Origin: DYFC01 sp041658585
GTDB lineage: Bacteria > Nitrospirota > Thermodesulfovibrionia > Thermodesulfovibrionales > SM23-35
Direction: 5' to 3'
Assembly: GCA_041658585.1 (NCBI GenBank)
Contig: JBAZZX010000010.1
Location: 1 to 64,000, forward strand
Length of the DNA stretch: 64,000 nt
Part shown: piece after piece, positions 27,084 to 35,021 of the stretch
Layout of the letters: the number at the start of each line of letters is the position of its first letter
How positions within the stretch are numbered: the stretch's first letter is position 1
Program-made: the position numbers and the translations under genes
Notes under the pieces: generated by a model
Databases searched by the model: none
What the model was told of the DNA's origin: nothing
What the model saw: the letters and a program-made list of their open reading frames with translations, nothing else

Positions 27084-27110
27084 CCCCCTCCCGTAACGGG
27101 AGGGGGTTTT
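27084..27110 (+). terminator. rho-independent terminator
   Basis: CCCCCTCCCG (27084-27093) pairs with CGGGAGGGGG (27097-27106) around TAA, followed by TTTT. It lies between the rhuM remnant and the convergent glnA; the T run favours plus-strand termination, though the stem could serve both. Confidence 0.8.
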
Positions 27111-27135
27111 CTGAAAAGCTGTAAAAGACTATGTC

Positions 27136-28548
27136 TTAAATGTCGTAATAGAGGTAGAACTCGTAGGGATGGGGTCTGAGTCTGAGTGCGTCAACTTCTT
27201 TTGTTCTCTTGTAGCTTATCCACATCTCGATAACGTCTTCCGTGAAAACGTCGCCCTTCAATAGGAAATCGTGGTCTTTTTCGAGGCAGTCGAGCGCGTC
27301 TTCGAGAGATCCCGGGAGGCTCGGTACTTTTGCAAGTTCTTCCGGCCCGAGTTCGTAGATGTCCTTGTCAAGCGGCTCTCCGGGGTCGATCTTGTTCTCG
27401 ACGCCGTCGAGTCCCGCCATCAGCATTGCTGCAAAGGCAAGGTAAGGATTGCATGACGGGTCGGGGAATCTAACTTCAACCCTTTTTGCCTTCGGGTTTG
27501 CGGAATACATCGGGATACGGATCGAGGCGGATCTGTTTCTGCTTGAGTATGCAAGATTGATCGGCGCTTCGTATCCGGGGACAAGCCTCTTATAGGAGTT
27601 TGTTGTCGGTGCAACAAATGCAGCAAGAGCAGCAGCATGTTTGAGTATGCCGCCAATGTAATACAGCGCCATGTCAGACAGGCCTGCATAGCCATTGCCG
27701 GCAAATAACGGCTTGCCGCCTTTCCACAGGCTCTGGTGTGTATGCATACCGGAACCGTTATCACCGAACAGCGGTTTCGGCATCATGGTTACTGTTTTGC
27801 CGTTTCTTGCAGCAACATTCTTGATGATATATTTGTACATCATCAATTTGTCCGCCATATTCACCAGAGGCGAAAATTTCATATCTATTTCGGCCTGTCC
27901 GCCTGTTGCCACCTCATGGTGCTGGGCCTCGACTGTTATGCCCGCTTTTTCGAGTTCAAGGACCATCTCGGTGCGGATGTCCTGCTGCTTGTCCATCGGG
28001 GGAACGGGGAAATAACCTTCTTTATGTCTCGGCTTATAGCCGAGGTTCGGACCTTCTTCCCTGCCGGAATTCCATATGCCTTCTTCCGAATCAACGAAGT
28101 GGTAGCCGCTGTTTGCGGTGTAGTCGAAGCGCACGTCATCGAAAATAAAGAACTCCGCCTCGGGTCCGAAGTATGCGGTGTCCGCAACCTTTGTCGATTT
28201 CATATAAGACTCGGCCTTCTGTGCCACATAGCGCGGATCTCTTGAGTAGGGCTCCTTTGTTATCGGGTCCACAATATTACATATCAGGCTCAATGTCGGA
28301 TGCTGTGTGAACGGGTCCATTACCGCCGTTGCAGGATCCGGAATAACAAGCATATCGCTCATATGAATAGCCTGCCAGCCTCTGATCGAAGAGCCGTCGA
28401 AACCCAGCCCGTCCTGGAAAATATCCGCCGAGAATTCCTTCATAGGGACCGAGAAATGCTGCCAGAGTCCCGGGAAGTCCATAAACTTCAGGTCCACCAT
28501 TACTACCTTGTTCTTTTTTGCAAAATCCATCACTTCTTTCGGTGTCAT
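27136..28548 (-). CDS. glnA: type I glutamine synthetase
   Basis: Makes glutamine from glutamate, ammonium and ATP; 470 aa, the dodecameric GSI size. Motifs: FMDFPGLWQHFS, DGLGFDGSSIRGWQ, PEAEFFIFD, NSGYHFVDSEEG, the ATP loop region NGSGMHTHQSLW, and NRSASIRIP. Tyr398 in KDIYELGPEE matches the adenylylation site of the regulated GSI-beta type. AGGAGG precedes the ATG. It is 97 bases downstream of amt on the same strand with no sigma54 site of its own, so it is probably transcribed from the amt promoter at about 30027. Confidence 0.97.
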   Translation of the reverse strand: MTPKEVMDFAKKNKVVMVDLKFMDFPGLWQHFSVPMKEFSADIFQDGLGFDGSSIRGWQAIHMSDMLVIPDPATAVMDPFTQHPTLSLICNIVDPITKEPYSRDPRYVAQKAESYMKSTKVADTAYFGPEAEFFIFDDVRFDYTANSGYHFVDSEEGIWNSGREEGPNLGYKPRHKEGYFPVPPMDKQQDIRTEMVLELEKAGITVEAQHHEVATGGQAEIDMKFSPLVNMADKLMMYKYIIKNVAARNGKTVTMMPKPLFGDNGSGMHTHQSLWKGGKPLFAGNGYAGLSDMALYYIGGILKHAAALAAFVAPTTNSYKRLVPGYEAPINLAYSSRNRSASIRIPMYSANPKAKRVEVRFPDPSCNPYLAFAAMLMAGLDGVENKIDPGEPLDKDIYELGPEELAKVPSLPGSLEDALDCLEKDHDFLLKGDVFTEDVIEMWISYKRTKEVDALRLRPHPYEFYLYYDI

Positions 28549-28645
28549 ATTGACTACCTCCTTTACTGGTTTAATTTATACGAATACAATGTTTAATATC
28601 TAATCGATAGATATACCTCCTCGTTTATTTGTCTCAACGTTGGAT

Positions 28646-29977
28646 TTAGAATGTATAACCGCTTTCCCCGTGCTGGGATATATCGAGGCCGTTTATCTCG
28701 GATTCCTCATCAACCCTTAATCCGATAAATTTATCGATGACTTTTAATAATACTATACTCACGATAAAAGAATACGCCGCCGTGACCAGGATTGCAATTA
28801 TCTGTGATGTGAACATCCGGCTGCCTCCGAATAATAAACCGTTGCTGCCCGCGGGATTGATGACCGACTGTGCAAAAAGTCCTGTTGCGAGGGTACCCAG
28901 GATCCCGCCGACCCCGTGCACTCCGAAGGCGTCGAGTGAGTCGTCGTAACCTAATTTGCTTTTCATGTTCAGCGAGATATAGCACACTGCACCGGCTGCC
29001 AACCCGATAACCAGGGCTGACATGGGGCTGACAAAACCTGAAGCCGGTGTTATCGTTGCAAGCCCTGCGATCGAGCCTGTTGCAGCGCCGAATGTGGTCG
29101 GTTTTCCCCTGTGGATCCATTCAAGAACAACCCATATTACCGTTGCAGAAACCGCGGAAGTATGAGTGGCAACAAAAGCCATTGTGCTTAACCCACCTGC
29201 GGACAGTGCGCTGCCGGCATTGAACCCGAACCATCCGAACCACAAAAGCCCTGCGCCGAGCACGGTCATTGGGAGATTATGGGGATACATGGCTTCCTGT
29301 AGATATCCTTTCCTCTTGCCTATGATAAAGGTGGCGGCAAGTGCCGATATCCCTGAGATGAGATGAACAACGATACCTCCTGCAAAATCAAGGGTCCCCA
29401 TCTCCTTGAGCCAGCCTCCAGTTCCCCAGACCCAATGCGCAACAGGGTCATAGACAATGGTTGACCACAGAAGAATAAATACGACGTAGGCAGAAAATTT
29501 CATTCTCTCTGCAAATGCCCCTGTGATCAATGCCGGCGTAATGACTGCAAACATAGCCTGATACATCATAAATAAGATATGCGGTATTGTAGGCGCATAT
29601 GCAGGGTTCGGTTCGACGCCGACTCCGGTCAACCCAATCCAGTCAAGGTTCCCGATTATGCCGTGAACGTCCGGACCGAAAGACAGGCTGTAGCCGATCA
29701 AAATCCACTGCAAGCTGATGACCGCAATAGCGATAAAACTTTGCATGATCGTGCCGAGCACATTTTTACCTCTGACCATACCGCCGTAAAATAATGCGAG
29801 TCCCGGAGTCATGAGCATGACAAGGGCGGTAGAAATGAGCATCCATGCCGTATCTCCCGTGTCGATCCTGGAAACAGCTCCTGCCGCTGTTGCAGCCTGA
29901 GAAGACTGATCTCCGGCGAATACGGCCCCTGCTAAACAGAGAAAGCCGATTAAGAAAGCAAAACAGATTTTTCCCAT
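28646..29977 (-). CDS. amt: ammonium transporter (Amt), first copy
   Basis: Trimeric ammonium channel of the inner membrane; 443 aa with a cleavable signal peptide (about 1-21) then eleven helices. Motifs: DTAWMLISTALVMLMTPGLALFYGG, FAERMKFSAY, DFAGGIVVHLISG with the pore His, LLWFGWFGFNAGSALSAGG and DDSLDAFGVHGVGG with the second pore His. Forms a unit with glnA. A sigma54 promoter lies about 45 bases upstream. A second amt is at 31176-32552. Confidence 0.96.
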   Translation of the reverse strand: MGKICFAFLIGFLCLAGAVFAGDQSSQAATAAGAVSRIDTGDTAWMLISTALVMLMTPGLALFYGGMVRGKNVLGTIMQSFIAIAVISLQWILIGYSLSFGPDVHGIIGNLDWIGLTGVGVEPNPAYAPTIPHILFMMYQAMFAVITPALITGAFAERMKFSAYVVFILLWSTIVYDPVAHWVWGTGGWLKEMGTLDFAGGIVVHLISGISALAATFIIGKRKGYLQEAMYPHNLPMTVLGAGLLWFGWFGFNAGSALSAGGLSTMAFVATHTSAVSATVIWVVLEWIHRGKPTTFGAATGSIAGLATITPASGFVSPMSALVIGLAAGAVCYISLNMKSKLGYDDSLDAFGVHGVGGILGTLATGLFAQSVINPAGSNGLLFGGSRMFTSQIIAILVTAAYSFIVSIVLLKVIDKFIGLRVDEESEINGLDISQHGESGYTF

Positions 29978-30019
29978 ACTACCTCCCTCGGATCTGTGAT
30001 CCGGTATCTCTGATATATA

Positions 30020-30034
30020 GCGAAAAACGTGCCG
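30020..30034 (-). promoter_or_regulatory. sigma54 promoter of amt-glnA
   Basis: On the minus strand CGGCACGTTTTTCGCT: the GG of the -24 box (30033-30032) and the GC of the -12 box (30021-30020) are exactly 10 bases apart, against the consensus TGGCACG-N4-TTGC. Start site predicted near 30009, about 30 bases before the amt ATG, with GGGAGG between. Confidence 0.78.
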
Positions 30035-30095
30035 GCTTTAACTGCCTGAAATTCAAAGAAAATTTGCATGGGAAATTTTTTGTATAAGTAAACTT

Positions 30096-30226
30096 CTACA
30101 ATTTTGTATGATACGTTTACTTATTAAAGACGTCGTGTCCATTTTATTCAATAAAATCAAAAGGCTTCAGGAAAATCAGGGCAAAAGGGAAAAAGCTACA
30201 ATTTTGTATCTCCAACAATTTTGTAG
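30096..30226 (-). promoter_or_regulatory. upstream dyad sites (CTACAATTTTGTA) of amt-glnA
   Basis: Three copies of a 13-14 base dyad: CTACAATTTTGTA at 30096-30108 and 30196-30208, and ACAATTTTGTAG at 30215-30226. They lie about 95, 190 and 210 bases upstream of the predicted sigma54 start, the range for enhancer-binding activators. The same dyad occurs twice upstream of the other sigma54 promoter (33730-33761). Binding protein unknown. Confidence 0.65.
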
Positions 30227-30320
30227 GAGTTGTAATGGGCAAGGCTGAATTATGTAAAATATAGTTGATCCGAAAAATGCAATTAGTGTATGTGTATAAA
30301 CTGCGATTCCGATGAAAATT

Positions 30321-30394
30321 CGTCATTCTCGCGAAGGCGGGAATCCATTCTTTTCAATGGGTTATGGATCCCCCGGTCAAGCCGGAGGATGACA
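30321..30394. repeat. palindromic repeat family 3, second element
   Basis: CGTCATTCTCGCGAAGGCGG followed by GAATCCATTC, then the partly inverted ATGGATCCCCCGGTCAAGCC and GGAGGATGAC. Related to the element at 11211-11293 in the dcw cluster. Lies in the 690-base gap between amt and glnK. Confidence 0.75.
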
Positions 30395-30475
30395 ACACCT
30401 GACTTTATTCACAGACATTAATTAACCTGTCAGAGAACCTGCTGATGTGTAAAATAAATTTATTTACTAAGACTG

Positions 30476-30612
30476 CAATAAGTAAGGATACATATTCTAA
30501 CACCCTCCCCTTAACCCCTCCCCTCAAGGGAGGGGAGATTCTTAAGTCCCCTCTCCCTTGAGGGGAGAGGGCAAGGGTGAGGGTGTGCTATAGTCTTACT
30601 TATGCACTCATT
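30476..30612. repeat. dispersed palindromic repeat family 1, copy 2
   Basis: AATAAGTAAGGATACATATT, then CACCCTCCCC and two nested palindromes (CCCCTCCCCTCAAGGGAGGGG and CCCCTCTCCCTTGAGGGGAG), ending AAGGGTGAGGGTGTGC and CTTACTTATGCACTC. Together with copies at 18686 and 45742 it defines the family. It follows glnK on the minus strand and may end its transcript. Confidence 0.85.
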
Positions 30613-30666
30613 TCAGCAGTTTTTGGTTTAATCCCTCATCCTTCAACCTTCATAATTATCTGACAT

Positions 30667-31005
30667 TTATATCGCCGCTTCTCCTTTGTCGCCTGTTCTG
30701 ATCCTGATGACGTCTTCGAGAGAGTAAAGGAATATCTTGCCGTCTCCGATGTTGCCTGTTTTTGCCTTCTCAATAATGGTAGACATGACCTTGTCGATGA
30801 TCGAATCAGGGACTACCACCTCGATCTTGATCTTGGGCAGGAAAGACACTTCATATTCGTTCCCCCTGTAGACCTCTACATGGCCCTTTTGCCTTCCGAA
30901 ACCCTTGACTTCCGTGACCGTCATACCGTGAATGCCTATTGCATTGAGAGCATCCTTTACTTCATCGAGTTTAAAGGGTTTAATTATAGCTTCTATCTTT
31001 TTCAT
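30667..31005 (-). CDS. glnK: nitrogen regulatory protein P-II (GlnB/GlnK)
   Basis: Trimeric signal protein, 112 aa, sensing 2-oxoglutarate and ATP/ADP. It opens MKKIEAIIKPFKLDEVKDAL; the T-loop GRQKGHVEVYRGNEYEVSFLPK holds Tyr51, the uridylylation site; GDGKIFLYSLEDVIRIRTG is the C-terminal signature. By linkage to amt it is named GlnK, which in known systems plugs the Amt pore when ammonium is ample. Last gene of the Fis-like HTH-TIGR02001-amt-glnK series. Confidence 0.96.
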   Translation of the reverse strand: MKKIEAIIKPFKLDEVKDALNAIGIHGMTVTEVKGFGRQKGHVEVYRGNEYEVSFLPKIKIEVVVPDSIIDKVMSTIIEKAKTGNIGDGKIFLYSLEDVIRIRTGDKGEAAI

Positions 31006-31097
31006 AACGCCTCCTTTTTGAAATATTCATATTGTCACAAATCAACCACAGAGATCACAGAGAACATATTTAATATCGACATATTCCAAAAGACTGT

Positions 31098-31152
31098 GTA
31101 TCCTCTCCACACTCGGTCGGATTCGCCGAGACGAAGGAAAATAGAGGATAGG
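31098..31152 (-). repeat. intercistronic hairpin between amt and glnK
   Basis: TATCCTCT (31099-31106) pairs with AGAGGATA (31143-31150), and inside it CTCGGTCGG-ATT-CGCCGAG forms a second stem. The inner stem is the GGCGAATCC module also found at 3823 and 18741. It lies in the 170-base gap between the second amt and glnK and could uncouple their expression. Confidence 0.65.
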
Positions 31153-31175
31153 GGGAATAAAGAATCCCCCCATAT

Positions 31176-32552
31176 TTACAGGCTATACGCCTTTTCACCG
31201 TGCTGGCTTTCGTCAAGTCCCGTAATTTCATGCTCGGCTTCAACCCTGACGCCGACTACCGCTTTTACAACCATGAAGATGATGAAGGTGGCTGTTGCGC
31301 TGTAAACAATCGTTACAACTACGGCGATAATCTGTGTTAAAAGCTGGCCGGGGTTGCCGTATAAAAGACCTTTGCCCGCTTCATTTATAGAAGGGTCTGC
31401 AAATACGCCGGTCAGTATCGCGCCCAGTATCCCGCCGACTCCGTGTATACCAAAGGCATCAAGCGAATCATCATAACCGAGTTTCGGTTTAATGGTTGCC
31501 ACGGCGAAATAAGGGACAATACCGGCCAATATTCCGATGATAATGGCGCCGCTGATGTTCACAAAACCGGCGGCAGGAGTTATGGCCACAAGCCCTGCAA
31601 CCGCGCCTGATGCGAGACCGAGAACGGTCGGCTTCTTTGTGTGCATCCATTCAGTAAACATCCATGATATTGCAGCCATTGCCGTCGCGGTATTGGTATT
31701 GATAAAGGCTGCACCGGCAAGCCCGTTTGCTCCAAGCGCCGAACCTGCATTAAACCCGAACCAACCGAACCAGAGAAGACCGGCGCCGGTTATGACCAGA
31801 GTCAAGTTGCTGGGCTTGAGGGACGCTTCTTTCCTCTTGCCGAGGACGAGCGCTCCAACCAGGGCCGCAACACCGGCATTTATATGGACCACTGTGCCGC
31901 CCGCAAAATCCAGGGCCCCAAGCTTTGCGAGGAATCCGCCGCCCCATACCCAGTGGGCCACCGGCACGTATACCAATGTCATCCAGAGGACCGAGAAAAT
32001 AACCCAGGCCGAGAACTTCATCCTTTCGATATAAGCTCCGCTTGCCAGCGCAACGGTTATGGCTGCAAATGTCATCTGATAGACTATAAAGATATACTCG
32101 GGTATCGTCTTTGCGAGGTCATTGATGCTGTTCACTCCGACCCCTGAGAGGAACAGCTTTTCCGTGCTTCCTATGATCCCGCCTACATCAGTTCCGAAAG
32201 ACAGTGAGAAACCATACGCAATCCAGAGTAGACTCACAATGCAATATGTGACAAAAGACATTGCCATTGTGTTCAACGTGTCTTTGCGCTTTGCCAGTCC
32301 GCCGTAGAACAGGGCCAGACCCGGCAAAGTCATAAGCATTACAAGTGCGGTTGCTACGATCATCCAGGCAGTATCTCCCGTATCAATCTTCGGAGCTGCC
32401 GGGGCCGCTTCCACTGTTGGGGCGGCAGGAGCAGGTGCTGCCTGCTCCGCTGCCGGAGGGGTTGGAGGGTCAGTCACAACCTTTTCTTCAGCGAGCGCTA
32501 CCCCGCTGATAAACATTATCAATAGTATTGTTAATACGACAAACCTTTTCAT
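31176..32552 (-). CDS. amt: ammonium transporter (Amt), second copy
   Basis: 458 aa. Signal peptide (about 1-21), then an Ala/Pro-rich periplasmic linker of about 35 residues not found in the first copy, then eleven helices. DTAWMIVATALVMLMTLPGLALFYGG, DFAGGTVVHINAG (pore His), LLWFGWFGFNAGSALGANG, DDSLDAFGIHGVGG (pore His) and a C-terminal tail ending ESQHGEKAYSL, close to that of the first copy, where PII binds. Immediately downstream of the TIGR02001-like gene (12 bases) with AAGGAGG before ATG. Confidence 0.96.
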   Translation of the reverse strand: MKRFVVLTILLIMFISGVALAEEKVVTDPPTPPAAEQAAPAPAAPTVEAAPAAPKIDTGDTAWMIVATALVMLMTLPGLALFYGGLAKRKDTLNTMAMSFVTYCIVSLLWIAYGFSLSFGTDVGGIIGSTEKLFLSGVGVNSINDLAKTIPEYIFIVYQMTFAAITVALASGAYIERMKFSAWVIFSVLWMTLVYVPVAHWVWGGGFLAKLGALDFAGGTVVHINAGVAALVGALVLGKRKEASLKPSNLTLVITGAGLLWFGWFGFNAGSALGANGLAGAAFINTNTATAMAAISWMFTEWMHTKKPTVLGLASGAVAGLVAITPAAGFVNISGAIIIGILAGIVPYFAVATIKPKLGYDDSLDAFGIHGVGGILGAILTGVFADPSINEAGKGLLYGNPGQLLTQIIAVVVTIVYSATATFIIFMVVKAVVGVRVEAEHEITGLDESQHGEKAYSL

Positions 32553-32564
32553 TCTGAGCCTCCT

Positions 32565-33329
32565 TTAAAAGCTTAGGGTTACGTTAACGCCGCCATAGAA
32601 GATGTCTTTGTCGCTGTCATCACTGATACTTCTTATAGCCTCCTCTGCATGGTCGCAAAGATGGAATGTATAGGCTGCTTTGGGTGTTACAGTTACAGCC
32701 TTCCAAACAGGTATGTTTAAAGAAGTTGTCAATTCAGCATTATAAAAATTGCTGAAAGCTTCGCCGTCTTTGTTAAGCCCCATTACCTTGTTGTTGATGT
32801 TATAGCTTGCCGATGCGCCGAGATTCAGATTAATGCCCTTAACGAGCTCCATCGAATGCCCGATTGAGGCGACGATAAATGCGCCATTGCCTTCGTCGAA
32901 GTCATAATACGCGGTCAATGTCGGTTTTAACAGCGTGTCATAGCTTGCAGACAGATAAACCTCCTGAGTGTCGTTGGCGTTATTCAGAGCGTAATATATA
33001 TAACCTGTACCGAATGTCCATTTGCCCATTGAACGTGTATAGCTTAATGTGAGATCAGTTTCAGTAAATTCGCCGTGACCGTCGCCTTCATCAATCTTTG
33101 AATCGGAATCATAGTTAGCCCAGAGATTAGCGCCGAATACGCCGTAAGTAATTGCCACGGAGGGCTGAACCACCCAGCTATTGCTCAGCTTCTGACCGCG
33201 CCATACATAATTGCTCATTACATCCACCGATGCGCTGCCCGATGTCTTTATCTCCTCCGCATAAAGAGTACCAACAGAAACACAACATGTCAAAACCATT
33301 AACAGAACAAGTAACCTTAAACCTTTCAT
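32565..33329 (-). CDS. TIGR02001-like outer-membrane beta-barrel protein
   Basis: 254 aa with a signal peptide (about 1-25, cleavage near LYAEE). The mature part is rich in alternating polar/aromatic strands (ASVDVMSNYVWRGQKLSNSW, LSYTRSMGKWTFGTGYIYYA) and ends in an aromatic residue (NVTLSF), as outer-membrane barrels do. The start SGSASVDVMSNYVWRG resembles the TIGR02001 family of conserved hypothetical proteins, which often sit beside amt and glnK. Perhaps a porin for small nitrogen compounds; that is inference. AAGGAGG ribosome site. Confidence 0.75.
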   Translation of the reverse strand: MKGLRLLVLLMVLTCCVSVGTLYAEEIKTSGSASVDVMSNYVWRGQKLSNSWVVQPSVAITYGVFGANLWANYDSDSKIDEGDGHGEFTETDLTLSYTRSMGKWTFGTGYIYYALNNANDTQEVYLSASYDTLLKPTLTAYYDFDEGNGAFIVASIGHSMELVKGINLNLGASASYNINNKVMGLNKDGEAFSNFYNAELTTSLNIPVWKAVTVTPKAAYTFHLCDHAEEAIRSISDDSDKDIFYGGVNVTLSF

Positions 33330-33470
33330 TATATGGACCTCCTTTTATTTTGATATGATAATTTTTTACTTAACCTCTCTTTAAACTTGCCGTTTGCAAC
33401 CTGCTCCTTGTCCTGATCCTTCGACAAGCTCAGGATGACATCCTACACTTATCCTCAACTTCTTATCTTC

Positions 33471-33647
33471 TTATCTCACGGTATTCTCCTTATTTTGAAT
33501 TTTATATTTTTTGACTTTGTATCCGATCATCCTTTCGGTTATGCCGAGTTTGCGCGCCGCTCTTGACATAATCCATTTGCAATCCTTCAATGCATTGATT
33601 ATCTCTTCTTTTTCGATCTCTTTAACTTTTTCTCTTAGAGATTCCAT
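33471..33647 (-). CDS. stand-alone Fis-type helix-turn-helix protein
   Basis: 58 aa from ATG 33647 (AGGTG seven bases upstream; GTG 33656 is the alternative). Nearly the whole protein is a Fis/NifA-type C-terminal HTH: EKEEIINALKDCKWIMSRAA, then RKLGITERMIGYKVKKYKI. This matches the DNA-binding end of sigma54 activators such as NifA, with no AAA+ or receiver domain. It is preceded by a sigma54 promoter and by two dyad sites, and followed by the ammonium genes. It may be the leftover end of an activator or a small regulator of its own. Confidence 0.75.
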   Translation of the reverse strand: MESLREKVKEIEKEEIINALKDCKWIMSRAARKLGITERMIGYKVKKYKIQNKENTVR

Positions 33648-33669
33648 TCGTGACACCTGTTCTTTATAT

Positions 33670-33685
33670 AGCTAAAACCGTGCCA
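33670..33685 (-). promoter_or_regulatory. sigma54 promoter upstream of the Fis-like gene
   Basis: Minus-strand TTGGCACGGTTTTAGCTA: GG (33684-33683) and GC (33672-33671) are 10 bases apart, one mismatch from TTGGCACG-N4-TTGCW. Start site near 33660, giving a leader of about 12 bases before ATG 33647. Confidence 0.82.
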
Positions 33686-33729
33686 AATATAACTTATTGA
33701 TATTTAGGGTTTATTTGTTTGTGCATGGG

Positions 33730-33761
33730 TTACAATTTTGTAGTATGCTACAAAATTGTAG
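33730..33761 (-). promoter_or_regulatory. paired upstream dyads of the Fis-amt-glnK promoter
   Basis: TTACAATTTTGTAG (33730-33743) and CTACAAAATTGTAG (33748-33761), centres 18 bases apart, about 75-95 bases upstream of the sigma54 start. Same dyad as upstream of amt-glnA. Confidence 0.68.
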
Positions 33762-33843
33762 TACATAAAGAGGATTCAGGGGTGGGTGTTTAAATGTGTC
33801 CTTGCGATTTCAGATGAAGTGTTGAAAAAAATAATTTTACAAA

Positions 33844-34557
33844 TCAAGACTGTATTTTTTTATTCTCAAGCGAAACAATAAATTCCTTGAGTATTGCACT
33901 GTCTGTTGTTGACATATCGGAGAATTCTATCCCAATTTCATATCGCGACGGATCCGTATCCTGAATTGCCCGATATCTTGCAATTCTTCCCCAAAATGCT
34001 ATGGCTTTGTTCTCTGAAAGTTTCATTTGCATAGGCAATCTATCTTCAATCTGAAATACATTTACGCTTTCTATAAGCATACCACCATGACTGATTCTCT
34101 TCACTTTATAATGCTCGGCACAATCAATGGTGGCCCTATCCGGGTTATTGATATGAAATCTAACATGTATCCTGATACCGTTCATAACCGGGGCAAAACT
34201 CTCTATCCTTTGATAATCAATAAAATTGTCTTTGATGAATTTCTCAATCTCTCTTCTCTTAGTATCTGAAGAATGCTTAAATTTCATTCCTGCAATATAG
34301 GGGTGGACTAAATTCCTGTCTTCAGGGATGTTTTTGTCGAGTTTGGACCATAAGATAGTTCCTTCTAAATATAATATGGCGCTTTTTCTTTCTAATCTCA
34401 GCACATAAACTCCTCCTTTAGTGAGACGTTTATCAGTGCCGAAAGAAATGCCGCCAACACTAATATTAAGTACTTTAATATTGCTTGAAAAAAGTATTTT
34501 CCCGCAGATATCCATAAAATCCACGGAAAATCTTTGATAACGTCTTCTATTTTCCAT
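33844..34557 (-). CDS. tandem PilZ-domain protein
   Basis: 237 aa, no membrane segment. The N-terminal PilZ domain has the c-di-GMP motifs RRRYQR (about 4-9) and NISVGGISFG (about 31-40). A second, weaker PilZ-like domain begins near IRIHVRFHINNPD (about 128) with RISHGGMLIES as its second motif and FWGRIARYRAI later. PilZ proteins act as c-di-GMP effectors. No neighbour suggests the output; the gene stands alone after a repeat-rich spacer. Confidence 0.8.
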   Translation of the reverse strand: MENRRRYQRFSVDFMDICGKILFSSNIKVLNISVGGISFGTDKRLTKGGVYVLRLERKSAILYLEGTILWSKLDKNIPEDRNLVHPYIAGMKFKHSSDTKRREIEKFIKDNFIDYQRIESFAPVMNGIRIHVRFHINNPDRATIDCAEHYKVKRISHGGMLIESVNVFQIEDRLPMQMKLSENKAIAFWGRIARYRAIQDTDPSRYEIGIEFSDMSTTDSAILKEFIVSLENKKIQS

Positions 34558-34768
34558 AATATATTAAATCCCTTATAGCTTTTTTGAAGAGATCAGCCGA
34601 ACTAACTGAAAAACCTTATCCATCCCCGTTTCGCTATTTTGATACATAATCTTATCAACTCAAGTATTGTTCTATTACATTGAGAAGTCAATCCTACCTG
34701 CGTAGGGGGTCCTTTTTTGATAGGGTAAGATATTTATTGATATATTTCGTTGATTACTATTTAAAATG

Positions 34769-34957
34769 TAGCCCGGATTATTCATAAATTTATCTGATTG
34801 AACTGAGGATAGAGTATTTTCGCTCATTCTCGGTCGTTCCTCCCTGCGAGGCTTTTGCCTCTCTATTTTCAAATACCGTATTTGACTATCGGCAAAAAAA
34901 ACCGCTCAAATACTCTATCCTCAGTTGCTGTTGCCAATTTTATGAATAATCCGGGGT
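34769..34957. repeat. dispersed repeat family 2, copy B, with terminal inverted repeats
   Basis: Left arm TAGCCCGGATTATTCATAAA at 34769 and right arm at about 34907-34957 ending TATGAATAATCCGGGGTA are inverted copies of about 50 bases, including ACTGAGGATAGAGTATTT. The middle carries GGTCGTTCCTCCCTGCGAGG, shared with copy A at 3764-3894. Whole unit is about 190 bases, MITE-like. The 34558-35021 gap holds little else besides a 13-codon frame with a strong ribosome site at 35002. Confidence 0.85.
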
Positions 34958-35021
34958 AGTATTATTTGGCGAAAATTATAAATAACAAGGAGGAAAAGGG
35001 TATGATTCGGGGAAGATCCCT

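Noticed and set aside
27736..28245. Long plus-strand frame of 169 aa
   Set aside because: Lies antisense within glnA, whose minus-strand product is unmistakable.
30476..30612. Possible CRISPR-like repeat unit
   Set aside because: Only single palindromic copies scattered widely; no regular spacer array and no cas genes in the window.
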